Source: JBGSKV01 sp041740975 (GTDB lineage Bacteria; Bdellovibrionota_B; Oligoflexia; Oligoflexales; JALZUQ01). Taken from it: a DNA stretch of 18,183 nt. Positions within the stretch are counted from its first letter, which is position 1; every line of letters starts with the position of its first letter. The position numbers and the translations under genes were made by a program. The notes beneath the pieces are model-generated. The model was not told the DNA's origin. It made no database searches and worked only from the letters and a program-made list of their open reading frames with translations. The stretch covers positions 1 through 18,183 of the forward strand of contig JBGSKV010000072.1 of assembly GCA_041740975.1 (NCBI GenBank), in the 5' to 3' direction. Positions 6,351-14,411 of the stretch are shown here, in pieces.

Positions 6351-7769
6351 GTCTTTTAAGAAAGTCGGCAACTTGTCCAGCAGCACATCCGTGTCGTAAA
6401 ACTCTGGATTGACGATTGGTGTCACACCCCAAACCATACTCAGTTTATTGACGACATCTAATCTTGGTGTGATGGCAATAATGGGAGTTTGTGGTCGCCA
6501 TTTTGCAATCGTCTTGGCGATGGATCCGGTCAGAGTCAAACATACAATCGCATGCGCATTCAAATCACGAGCAGCATGACAAGCAGCCAAAGCAATCGCT
6601 TCATGGCTTTCCCATGCTTCGGGATTGCGACGATCGATGATAAAGTTACCGGTAGCCCGGGAACCTTTCAGGTTCCAGTTTTCGACTTTGTCGATGATCG
6701 CGGCCATTTTCATGACGGATTCGACCGGATATTTTCCAGAGGCCACCTCGCCAGAAAGCATCAAGCAGTCAGCATTTTCTAAGACTCCATTGGCCACGTC
6801 GGAAATCTCTGCAAGCGTGGCGCGGGGCGTATCAATCATCGACTCAAGCATTTGTGTGGCAATGATTACGGGTTTACCGAGGCGCGAAGCTTCGCGAATA
6901 ATCGTACGTTGAAATCCTGGAACGCGTTCCACTTGGCCTTCGACGCCGAGATCGCCTCGGGCAACCATTAAGCCATCGGTGGCAGCAGTGATTTCGGTAA
7001 TTTTTGCTATTGCAGTCGGCTTTTCAATTTTGGCGATAACAGGAATATCGGCTCCGAGGTCGGCGATGCGTTTTTTAAGATCGATGATGTCGGCCGCTTT
7101 TTGGACAAAAGAAAGAGCGATAAGATCAACGCCTTGTTCGACGCCAAACTTCAGATCACGGATGTCCTTTTCGGTCATGGCTGGTAGTGACAGCTCAGAA
7201 TCAGGGAAATTCACGCCCTTGCGATTCTTGAGTATCCCGCCTTCTTCCACTTCGACGATGACGCGATCTTTCTTGACGTCAACAATTTTGAAAAGCAAAA
7301 GTCCATCATCCATCATTAACTTATGGCCTACAGACACATCACGTACGAGGTATTCGTAATCAATGGGAATGCAGTTTGCCTCAGTTTGTTCTAGGCCGAA
7401 TGCAAGTTCGTATCTGTCGCCCTTCGTGATATGGATCGATCCACCAATTAATTTGCCGCAACGAATCTTCGGGCCTTGCAAATCCTGTAGGATGGCTACA
7501 TTGCGTCCCATTTCTTTCGAGAGTGAACGAATGGTTTTGATGTTCTCGGCGTGGAACTCAAAGTCGCCGTGGGAAAAATTCAAACGAGCAATATTTAATC
7601 CTGCCCCAATGAGTTTTTTTAAAACTTCTCTAGAGCGGGAAGATGGTCCTATGGTGCCGACGATTTTGCATGATCGAGTATTTTTAAAAGTCTTGATAAA
7701 TGAACTCCCCCTCACCAGCATCTCAGTTGACGTCTCTTTTGAGAGGTGAGTATAACCGCCTATAATCAT
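6249..7769 (-). CDS. pyk: Pyruvate kinase
   Basis: Catalyses the last step of glycolysis, phosphoenolpyruvate plus ADP to pyruvate plus ATP, in the cytoplasm. Family motifs appear in order: Lys-Ile-Val-Gly-Thr-Ile-Gly-Pro (35-42), Ala-Arg-Leu-Asn-Phe-Ser-His-Gly (61-68), the B domain near 100-195, the active-site signature with catalytic Lys247 in Ile-Ala-Lys-Ile-Glu, Ala-Arg-Gly-Asp-Leu-Gly-Val-Glu (270-277) with the metal-binding Asp273, and Ala-Thr-Gln-Met-Leu-Glu-Ser-Met with Thr305. The C-terminal domain ends normally with the Val-Thr-Ala-Gly-Ile-Pro strand. The usual Gly-Glu-Thr/Ser after Met-Leu-Ser reads Gly-Glu-Val. The start is uncertain. ATG 7769 gives 506 residues but lacks a ribosome site; ATG 7721 would remove 16 residues and gives a more usual N-terminus. 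The 3' end overlaps the GGDEF gene by 102 bp on the opposite strand, so no terminator separates them. Confidence 0.96.
   Translation of the reverse strand: MIIGGYTHLSKETSTEMLVRGSSFIKTFKNTRSCKIVGTIGPSSRSREVLKKLIGAGLNIARLNFSHGDFEFHAENIKTIRSLSKEMGRNVAILQDLQGPKIRCGKLIGGSIHITKGDRYELAFGLEQTEANCIPIDYEYLVRDVSVGHKLMMDDGLLLFKIVDVKKDRVIVEVEEGGILKNRKGVNFPDSELSLPAMTEKDIRDLKFGVEQGVDLIALSFVQKAADIIDLKKRIADLGADIPVIAKIEKPTAIAKITEITAATDGLMVARGDLGVEGQVERVPGFQRTIIREASRLGKPVIIATQMLESMIDTPRATLAEISDVANGVLENADCLMLSGEVASGKYPVESVMKMAAIIDKVENWNLKGSRATGNFIIDRRNPEAWESHEAIALAACHAARDLNAHAIVCLTLTGSIAKTIAKWRPQTPIIAITPRLDVVNKLSMVWGVTPIVNPEFYDTDVLLDKLPTFLKDLGLVNHNELIVVTAGIPMQKMTPTNMIKINRIP
7739..7766 (+). promoter_or_regulatory. 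Sigma70-type promoter for the kinase-tatA-Get3-Mla gene cluster
   Basis: TTGAGA (7739-7744, five of six consensus) is followed after 16 bp by a perfect TATAAT (7761-7766). Transcription would start near 7773 and give a leader of about 150 nt before the kinase start at 7927. The promoter sits over the 5' end of the pyk reading frame on the opposite strand, so the two transcription units may interfere. Confidence 0.6.
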
Positions 7770-7926
7770 TTAATATATAGATTTTGCAGTTCAAAAAATA
7801 TCTTATTATCAAGGTGTTAAATAATCGCCGTAAGCGCCGATACCCCTAGAGACGAGAGCTAACCTAAAAATATAGCTCAAGAGATTGTTCGTATTTTCGC
7901 ATTGCTCTAAAAAGGGACAGGTGCTT

Positions 7927-10900
7927 GTGAGCGCATATCAGCTCATCGGAAAAAAAATAGCGGAACGCTACTGCCTCATCGATCAAATCGGTAAGGGTGG
8001 TATGGGTGTCGTCTATCGTGCCATGCCTTTCGATGATCCTTCGAACTACGTCGCGGTCAAAATCATTAAGCGCTCAAAAACTTTAAACTATGAAGACGTT
8101 CTCGCATTTCAAAAAGAAGCGTCATTAATGAGCCGACTTTACCACCAGAACATCATCACGTTTCATGAGCTAGGACTCCTCGATCAAAGTAATTATGAAA
8201 GTGGCTACTACATCGTCATGGAGCTTGTGACGGGTATCAATCTTAAGAAAAGTATTCTGCGTGATGGCCGTAAAGATTTACCATTCTTCTTTGAACTTGG
8301 ATTGCAACTTGCGGATGCCCTTGACTACACGCACGGTAAGAATATTATTCACCGCGATATCAAGCCACAAAACATTGTGGTGACCCGATCCTTTCAAGAT
8401 GGCCACGGCGTTCTTTTCAAAGTGCTCGACTTCGGTGTCGCGCGTCTAGCCGAAGTTCTGCCAGTCGCGGAAGGTGAGTCCAACAAGAACCAACTCGGTG
8501 TGGATATTGCCGGCACTCCATTATATATGGCGCCAGAGCAGACTAAGCTTCTCAATGAGCCAATCGATCATCGCGTGGATCTTTATTCTTTAGGATGTGT
8601 TTTATACGAAACCCTGACGGGCACACCTCCTTTCAGAGCAAAAAATCGCGAAGGACTTGAGCGACTCCATGTGAGCGAACCGCCGCCGTCGATCACCAAA
8701 ATACGTCCCGACGTTCCGCCAGCAGTTGAAAAAATTGTTATGAAACTTTTGGAGAAGAAGCCTGACCAAAGATATCAAACGGCTTTTGCATTGCGAGCGG
8801 ATTTGATGCGCGCGAAAGCGATGTATCGCAAAGGATCGGTAGAAGATTTTGAACTTGCTCAGAAAGACCAGATCGAAGCTATTGCGGCCCGCATTCCCAT
8901 GGCCGGACGCGAAGTGCATTTACAAACTTTGGTGGATGAATACAAAGCTGTGGCAGATCCGAAAGGTCGCAGTCGCATATGTGTCGTCAAAGGCGAAGGA
9001 GGTGTCGGCAAATCGCGGCTTCTCACTGAGTTTCGTGGGTATTTGGGGCAAAACAAAATTCGTTATATTAGCTCTAAGTTCTCTCGCCATGAAAATAGTT
9101 TGCCATTCAATGCTCTTGCGAACGCTTTCAATGAATATTTAGTGAAAACGCTAAAAACCCAGCCGCGTGAAGTTGATATCATTAAACAAAAGGTTAGCGA
9201 TAATGTGGGGCCGATGGCTTACCAAATCGCTGAGATTGTCCCCGGTCTAAAGCCATACCTGAAAGACCTCAAAGATTTTGAAGCTTCGGCACCACATGAA
9301 GACTTTGCGATTTTTGCCAAGGCATTTTCTGACTTTACGAAGTGCTTGGCAACAGATGATCAACCAGTCGTTTTTATCTTCCATGATTTGCATTGGGCCG
9401 ATGACAAAAGTCTCGAGCTCATTGACACGTTCTTTAGCTACAATAATTCGCAAAGATTCTATTTGGTATTTAGCTATCAATCGGGCCAAGAGTACTTTTC
9501 AAGTTTATTCGAAAAGTTTCTGGACAAGTTCAAGAAACTACGCCGCCGCTTTTCTGAGGTTGAACTCGGTCGACTGAGACTAGAAGATGTCGAGAAAATA
9601 AGCCGCGCCTTCTTGCGTTCGCCAACACCGGTCGAGCCCGAGCTAGTAAACTATCTAACCACACAGTCCAATGGCTCTCCCAACTATCTGATCGAACTTC
9701 TGAAGAATCTCGTGGCCCAGGATCTACTGGTATTCGATATGATACGCCGCAAATGGGTTTATGATATCTCCGCTCTAAGAGAAACGAGCGTAAAAGTTAA
9801 TTTTGTCGATCTTATCTTGGCGGAAGTGCGTTCGCTCAAAGGTTTGGAAAAGGAATTTCTTGAGATTGCCTCGGTTGTGGGGATGACGTTTCAGTTTGAG
9901 CTCATTCTCTTAGGTGATCGCACAAAAACCTTAGACCTTTTCAATTTTATCAATAAGCTTTCTGGTCGTGGCTTAATTTCGCATGCGCGAGGGGTGAGTA
10001 ACCTCAAAGCCCTCGGAAAGACTTATACATTTACTCACAAGCAAGTGCGCAATGTCATTTATGAGTCTATACCATACGATCGTTTAGCCGGCATTCATCA
10101 AAAAATAGGCGAATATACGACACAAGCGGTTGCGCAGCGTGACGCCCGCACGATATTTAACATTGCCCATCATTTCAACTCGTCCATGAAAGATGCGCAA
10201 AAACGCGATGATAAAGCCATAGCCGAAAAAGCTGTGGAATTTAATCTTGCGGCAGCCGAGCACGCCACAGCAGCTCAGGCTTGGCAATCGGCACAAAGGT
10301 ATCTAGAAAACGCCGCCCAACTCATGGAGAAATGGGGCGCTGCATTCTCTACCGAGGAACAGCGATCCGAGTTGTCGGAAGCGATCGCTGATATTTACGC
10401 TGTGCAAAAAAAATATGGTCTAGCGATCCAAAAGTATCGATCGGTTTTAGAGGGCGCATTTTCGAAGAATGTCTTCTTAAGAGTCTCCAATAAACTTATC
10501 AATCTGCAAGTCACGAGCGGTTTGGTCTCAGCCGCAAAGGAAGTTCTAGACAGCATACTCAAAAAGCTTGAGATGTCCGTAGAGCCCTTAACGTCATTCC
10601 AAAAACACAAAGACGAGTTCCTTCTTCGTAAGGATTCGCTGGTTATTTATAGTCGCCATTCGGACTTGCATCGCGTGCAAAAGAAAATCTACCTGATGAG
10701 CAAGAAGAAAAAAGTAATCGAATATCCTAAAGCCAAGCTGCTTCAAACAGGTTCTCACCTTTACGCCAGTGAAGATATGTCTCGCGCTCTGCATCTGCAC
10801 AATCTGGCTTTCCAATCGATCGTTCGCTCGGGTGGCGCGCCGGAAGATATGCTTCGCATCTTGGCGGAACGTGCTGTTTGGCTCGCTCGCTACGGGCACT

Positions 10901-13302
10901 TTGGTGCATCGGAAAAACTCTTCACATCGACTCGAAAGCTGGCCCAATCCCTGCGCATGAAGAGTGTCTATGGTTACGTCAACATGATGAAAGCATTGAC
11001 CTTAGATTTCCTTCGAAATGATCATGAACATGTATATGAGCTTGTGCGTTCGGCGGGCAAATATCTGAATACCGGTACGGATAGAATGGCTTGCGCCAAT
11101 ATGATGTTGTTCACTATTTTCAATGACCTAACGCGCTGCGATTTTAAAAGCTTACACACGCACAGCGTTCGCTTTCCAAATGTTGTCCCGACGCGAAATC
11201 AGTTCAGTCCACGATACGTTTCCATGCTTCTTTTTGGGGACCTCCTCCAGGGCCGCAGGGATCTACTCGTTCGCCGCGCAAGCTTGTTCCTGAATCGCCG
11301 TGATCAGGTGAATGCTCGTCGCAACGATTTGTTTATTGAGATTATTCAGACGATGGTGAGCTTCAGTAAAGGTGAAGAAGTCAACTCTCGGGATATGTTC
11401 CTCAAGATTGTCAAGAAAGCTTATGACTCCGAGTCTCTGCAGTCGCTGCTGGGATTCGAACTCGATTTTTTCAACCTTTTTGTATCAGTTTTTATAGATC
11501 TCTATAAAATCGATCACGGTCGTGAAATCATGCGCGCCGATGAGATGGCCATTTTGTGTCGCTTCCTTGTCAGCAAGAAAGCGGCTGGACACTTGATGAG
11601 TCCCCAACTGAAGTCCCTGCTTCGCGCGAAACTCGCCGAAGTGACAAAGAAGAAGAATGCCGCCACTTTATATTCTTTGGCGCTTCGCATGTCGCATAAG
11701 ACTTCGAATAACCTGGTGAAAGCCTTGGCACGCTTCTGGTACGGCCGGTTCCTTTTTGTACAAAGAAAACACGTCAAGCGACTGGAAAGCACGGCGGATT
11801 TGATGCTGCGGCTCGAGCTGCATGCGATCAGTACTGCCATCAACAATATGTTGGGTAGAGATGAGAAGGGTGAGAAACCCGAGATCGAAGAAAACTCAAA
11901 TATTATGGGACCGAAGTTAACGCCGCAGATTATCGACCATATGAACTACGTTTGTCGCACCGTTCAGCGTGATTCTGCCATTGAAGATGACTTTGTCGGT
12001 TCATTTAAGATGATCGAAGCCATGTACAATCCGACCTCTATGCATATATATTCATTTGCTAATGTAAATCAGAAAACTCTTTACGGGTTCGGCAATAGCA
12101 AAATAAAAATTGAAAACGATGCCGATATTGTGGACTATTTGTCTTCTTATCTAAATATACGTTCTTGTTTGTTTTTGCCGGTGAATGACACGCCTTGGTC
12201 CATGAGCGCCGGTATAGTCGACGATTTATCACAAACTCAGGCTCATCAAACGGCTTTCTCAGAACAGTCTTTCGTGGAAAAGATGGATGATACTGTGGTC
12301 ATTGCGGGACGTAGTACCAAAACTTCGAATGCAATTTTTAACGAGTCAGCGGCAAACACGAGTATGCATCAAAGCCGCTTTCAAATGAATGCGCTTGTCC
12401 CTGTCAAAGGGGCCTCAGGAAATCTGGGGTTGTTATTTTTGCAAGGGCTTAACACACACGATCATAATTCTTCTAAGTGGCGTGACGAACTTGACCAACT
12501 TGGCTCTCAGATTGGCTTGCTATGTGAACGTAAGGCTAGCAACTTGCCGCTGGAAATGCGGGCACCTCACTATCAGCCGGGTGAGTTCGTACTTGAGAAT
12601 GTAGACTGGCTGAATGTTTGGAAGGATGGTGCCATCCGTAAAAAGCGTGAAAGCACCTGGTACTGCGGATTGAACTTTGGTGAAAACTATTACCTCTTGT
12701 TCTATTTGAATCTTGAAGGCGAAGAGCAAAATCGCGAGCAAATCAGCACAATCCTTTGGCATCAGGCCTACGTATTTCGTGCATTTTTTAATAGTTCAGG
12801 TGAGAACGAACTGACGTTGGACGAAGTTCGCAAAAGCATCGGAAGCTGGCTAGTTTATTTGGCTAAGACTCACCCATGTCAACATGTGTCTTTCTCGTTC
12901 ACGCTTTTTGACAGGCGACAGGCGACGGCTTTCAGCGGACATTTCGGGCCGACGCGACCACTTGTTATTGGACAAGATAACCAAGTGCGACCTTATAATG
13001 CAATCATGGCCTCACTTAGCAACGGTGGGGATTTGCGTTACTGGGAAGTTGTCGCAAGTATATCAGATGTTCATTTATATATTTTGGCATTTGACTCTGG
13101 TATGGTTGACCCATCTTTGTCAGAGCATAGACGCAAAGTTATTTCGTCAAGCCTGGCATTGGCATCCTCGATCGCGGACTATCAAAGACTTTTGAAAAGT
13201 GCGTTAGAGGGTGTGCCACTACCTCGTTATTATGTGGCTGTTTATAATTTTGGTGAAGATTACTCTCGTCGAATTGACGTGCCTTTAGCAAAGGCGTTGT
13301 AG
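7927..13302 (+). CDS. Giant soluble Ser/Thr protein kinase with STAND ATPase, helical repeats, GAF-like and degenerate phosphatase-like C-terminus
   Basis: GTG 7927 is chosen because AAAGGGA lies at 7911-7917, 9 nt upstream; the frame is open from a TTG at 7885. The product has about 1791 residues and no membrane segment. Residues 8-300 form a complete Hanks kinase: Gly-Lys-Gly-Gly-Met-Gly (22-27), Lys45, His-Arg-Asp (Asp144) with Asn149, Asp-Phe-Gly (Asp168) and Ala-Pro-Glu (202-204). Residues about 325-620 are an AAA_16/STAND ATPase with Walker A Gly-Glu-Gly-Gly-Val-Gly-Lys-Ser (Lys362) and Walker B ending in Phe-His-Asp (Asp487). A long alpha-helical, TPR-like stretch follows to about 1330. 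Then comes a GAF-like sensor (about 1340-1535), and lastly a domain at 1575-1760 with the layout of SpoIIE/PP2C phosphatases but without their Asp ligands. This plan resembles PknK-type and myxobacterial sensor kinases. It likely phosphorylates cytoplasmic regulators after a signal read by its repeats and GAF; targets are unknown. It is followed by tatA after 8 bp. Confidence 0.92.
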   Translation: MSAYQLIGKKIAERYCLIDQIGKGGMGVVYRAMPFDDPSNYVAVKIIKRSKTLNYEDVLAFQKEASLMSRLYHQNIITFHELGLLDQSNYESGYYIVMELVTGINLKKSILRDGRKDLPFFFELGLQLADALDYTHGKNIIHRDIKPQNIVVTRSFQDGHGVLFKVLDFGVARLAEVLPVAEGESNKNQLGVDIAGTPLYMAPEQTKLLNEPIDHRVDLYSLGCVLYETLTGTPPFRAKNREGLERLHVSEPPPSITKIRPDVPPAVEKIVMKLLEKKPDQRYQTAFALRADLMRAKAMYRKGSVEDFELAQKDQIEAIAARIPMAGREVHLQTLVDEYKAVADPKGRSRICVVKGEGGVGKSRLLTEFRGYLGQNKIRYISSKFSRHENSLPFNALANAFNEYLVKTLKTQPREVDIIKQKVSDNVGPMAYQIAEIVPGLKPYLKDLKDFEASAPHEDFAIFAKAFSDFTKCLATDDQPVVFIFHDLHWADDKSLELIDTFFSYNNSQRFYLVFSYQSGQEYFSSLFEKFLDKFKKLRRRFSEVELGRLRLEDVEKISRAFLRSPTPVEPELVNYLTTQSNGSPNYLIELLKNLVAQDLLVFDMIRRKWVYDISALRETSVKVNFVDLILAEVRSLKGLEKEFLEIASVVGMTFQFELILLGDRTKTLDLFNFINKLSGRGLISHARGVSNLKALGKTYTFTHKQVRNVIYESIPYDRLAGIHQKIGEYTTQAVAQRDARTIFNIAHHFNSSMKDAQKRDDKAIAEKAVEFNLAAAEHATAAQAWQSAQRYLENAAQLMEKWGAAFSTEEQRSELSEAIADIYAVQKKYGLAIQKYRSVLEGAFSKNVFLRVSNKLINLQVTSGLVSAAKEVLDSILKKLEMSVEPLTSFQKHKDEFLLRKDSLVIYSRHSDLHRVQKKIYLMSKKKKVIEYPKAKLLQTGSHLYASEDMSRALHLHNLAFQSIVRSGGAPEDMLRILAERAVWLARYGHFGASEKLFTSTRKLAQSLRMKSVYGYVNMMKALTLDFLRNDHEHVYELVRSAGKYLNTGTDRMACANMMLFTIFNDLTRCDFKSLHTHSVRFPNVVPTRNQFSPRYVSMLLFGDLLQGRRDLLVRRASLFLNRRDQVNARRNDLFIEIIQTMVSFSKGEEVNSRDMFLKIVKKAYDSESLQSLLGFELDFFNLFVSVFIDLYKIDHGREIMRADEMAILCRFLVSKKAAGHLMSPQLKSLLRAKLAEVTKKKNAATLYSLALRMSHKTSNNLVKALARFWYGRFLFVQRKHVKRLESTADLMLRLELHAISTAINNMLGRDEKGEKPEIEENSNIMGPKLTPQIIDHMNYVCRTVQRDSAIEDDFVGSFKMIEAMYNPTSMHIYSFANVNQKTLYGFGNSKIKIENDADIVDYLSSYLNIRSCLFLPVNDTPWSMSAGIVDDLSQTQAHQTAFSEQSFVEKMDDTVVIAGRSTKTSNAIFNESAANTSMHQSRFQMNALVPVKGASGNLGLLFLQGLNTHDHNSSKWRDELDQLGSQIGLLCERKASNLPLEMRAPHYQPGEFVLENVDWLNVWKDGAIRKKRESTWYCGLNFGENYYLLFYLNLEGEEQNREQISTILWHQAYVFRAFFNSSGENELTLDEVRKSIGSWLVYLAKTHPCQHVSFSFTLFDRRQATAFSGHFGPTRPLVIGQDNQVRPYNAIMASLSNGGDLRYWEVVASISDVHLYILAFDSGMVDPSLSEHRRKVISSSLALASSIADYQRLLKSALEGVPLPRYYVAVYNFGEDYSRRIDVPLAKAL

Positions 13303-13310
13303 GAGGTTAT

Positions 13311-13505
13311 ATGTTTGGAATAGGTATGCCGGAGATGTTGGTCATCGGAGGGGTCGTCGTGCTTCTGTTCGGCGCAACGAAGCTTCCTCAACTTGGTGGC
13401 GCAGTTGGTGAAAGCATAAAAAACTTTCGCAAGAGCGTTCGCGATGACAATAAAGCCATCGATGGCGAAAAAAAATCAAAATCAAAAGAAGAAAACGAAG
13501 AGTAG
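13311..13505 (+). CDS. tatA: Twin-arginine translocase subunit TatA
   Basis: A 64-residue single-pass membrane protein. The short periplasmic N-terminus (Met-Phe-Gly-Ile-Gly-Met-Pro-Glu) leads into one membrane helix (about 8-21), the conserved Leu-Phe-Gly hinge (19-21), an amphipathic helix beginning Lys-Leu-Pro-Gln-Leu-Gly-Gly and a charged Lys/Glu tail. TatA forms the pore-like assembly that moves folded proteins with twin-arginine signals across the inner membrane together with TatBC. It is close in size to the smallest TatA/TatE proteins. A perfect AGGAGG (13301-13306) overlaps the stop codon of the kinase gene and gives ideal spacing to ATG 13311, so translation is probably coupled to the kinase. 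No tatB or tatC is present in this window. Confidence 0.93.
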   Translation: MFGIGMPEMLVIGGVVVLLFGATKLPQLGGAVGESIKNFRKSVRDDNKAIDGEKKSKSKEENEE

Positions 13506-13511
13506 TATCTG

Positions 13512-14411
13512 GTGGTTCAACTCGCTGATCTATTGCAGCGCCGGCTTTTATTTTTCACAGGTAAAGGTGGTGTTGGCAAAACATTGTCCGCAGGCGCGTT
13601 CGCACAGTACGCTGCTCGCAAAGGCAAGCGAGTTTGCCTCGTTCAATCCGGAATGTGTGACCAAATGAGCCCACTCTTTGGCAAGCCACAATCGAGCCCA
13701 TCACCCACAGATACGATCATTTCCGAGAATATTCATCTTATGCATCTTGATACAAATATCAATTTGCGAGCCTTCGTACAGACACAAATAGGCAACGATC
13801 GGATATATCGAACCTTCATGGACAACAAAGTCATGAAGGTTTTTTTAGAGTCGGTTCCGGGACTAGAGCAAGTGAGTTTCCTCGGTCACGTCGTTTATTT
13901 GGCCGAGCAAATTGAAAAATATGACATTGTTATTGTCGATGCATATGCTTCGGGACATTTTTTAAGCCTCATTTCCACGCCGAAAGCAATTGCGGACACG
14001 CAACTGGGTGGCAAGTTGATTGGTCTGGTCAACCGAGTTCAATCATTTTTGGCGGATAGCTCCAATAGTGCCGTGGTAGTTGTGGCGCTTCCCGAACCTT
14101 TGGTGATGAGCGAGACCATTGAGTTGCTCAATAATCTTAAACGTGCAGGTGCTATTCATTGCAGTGGAGTCTTTCTCAATCGCATGTTGGTTGAGTCGGA
14201 CCAAAGTGTCGATGAAAGATCGAATCCTTGGATTCGTGAGTACATTAAGAATAGAATGGTTGAACAACAAGAGGCTGTAGGTTTATTGCGAGATGCGTTG
14301 CGAAACGATCCTGAAATACTTTATCTACCTCTAGCGGATTGTGGATATGTGCGAGAGCCCATGGCAAAGAACATGGCTGACAGTCTTTTTCATGTACATG
14401 TGACGGAATAG
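13512..14411 (+). CDS. ArsA/Get3-like ATPase, first of a tandem pair (lacks switch I Asp)
   Basis: A 299-residue soluble SIMIBI-class ATPase starting at GTG 13512, 6 bp after the tatA stop. The deviant Walker A is complete: Gly-Lys-Gly-Gly-Val-Gly-Lys-Thr (17-24), with signature Lys18, which in ArsA/Get3 dimers contacts the nucleotide of the partner, and P-loop Lys23. The switch I motif Asp-Pro-Ala-His is absent: an ungapped alignment with the next gene puts Gly47-Met48-Cys49 there. Switch II reads Val-Asp-Ala-Tyr-Ala-Ser-Gly-His (near 145-151), a recognisable version of Asp-Thr-Ala-Pro-Thr-Gly-His. The adenine-side segment Val-Val-Ala-Leu-Pro-Glu-Pro and the Asn-Arg-Met are as in the family. 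No Cys-x-x-Cys zinc motif of eukaryotic Get3 is seen. It likely binds ATP but may not hydrolyse it in its own site. Its stop codon directly abuts the next start, so the two proteins are probably made in equal amounts. Confidence 0.88.
   Translation: MVQLADLLQRRLLFFTGKGGVGKTLSAGAFAQYAARKGKRVCLVQSGMCDQMSPLFGKPQSSPSPTDTIISENIHLMHLDTNINLRAFVQTQIGNDRIYRTFMDNKVMKVFLESVPGLEQVSFLGHVVYLAEQIEKYDIVIVDAYASGHFLSLISTPKAIADTQLGGKLIGLVNRVQSFLADSSNSAVVVVALPEPLVMSETIELLNNLKRAGAIHCSGVFLNRMLVESDQSVDERSNPWIREYIKNRMVEQQEAVGLLRDALRNDPEILYLPLADCGYVREPMAKNMADSLFHVHVTE

Noticed and set aside
7363..7749. 128-codon open frame on the plus strand opposite pyk
   Set aside because: Antisense to strongly conserved pyruvate kinase sequence; no domain and no ribosome site.
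7856..7878. 6-bp inverted repeat in the kinase leader as a terminator or riboswitch
   Set aside because: Short AT-rich arms with an 11-nt loop and no U tract; no known riboswitch pattern.
7885..7926. TTG start for the giant kinase at 7885
   Set aside because: GTG 7927 has AAAGGGA 9 nt upstream and begins just before the kinase fold; the extra 14 residues have no ribosome site.
11514..11846. 110-codon open frame on the minus strand
   Set aside because: Opposite the helical part of the giant kinase, Ser/Arg-rich composition typical of shadow frames.
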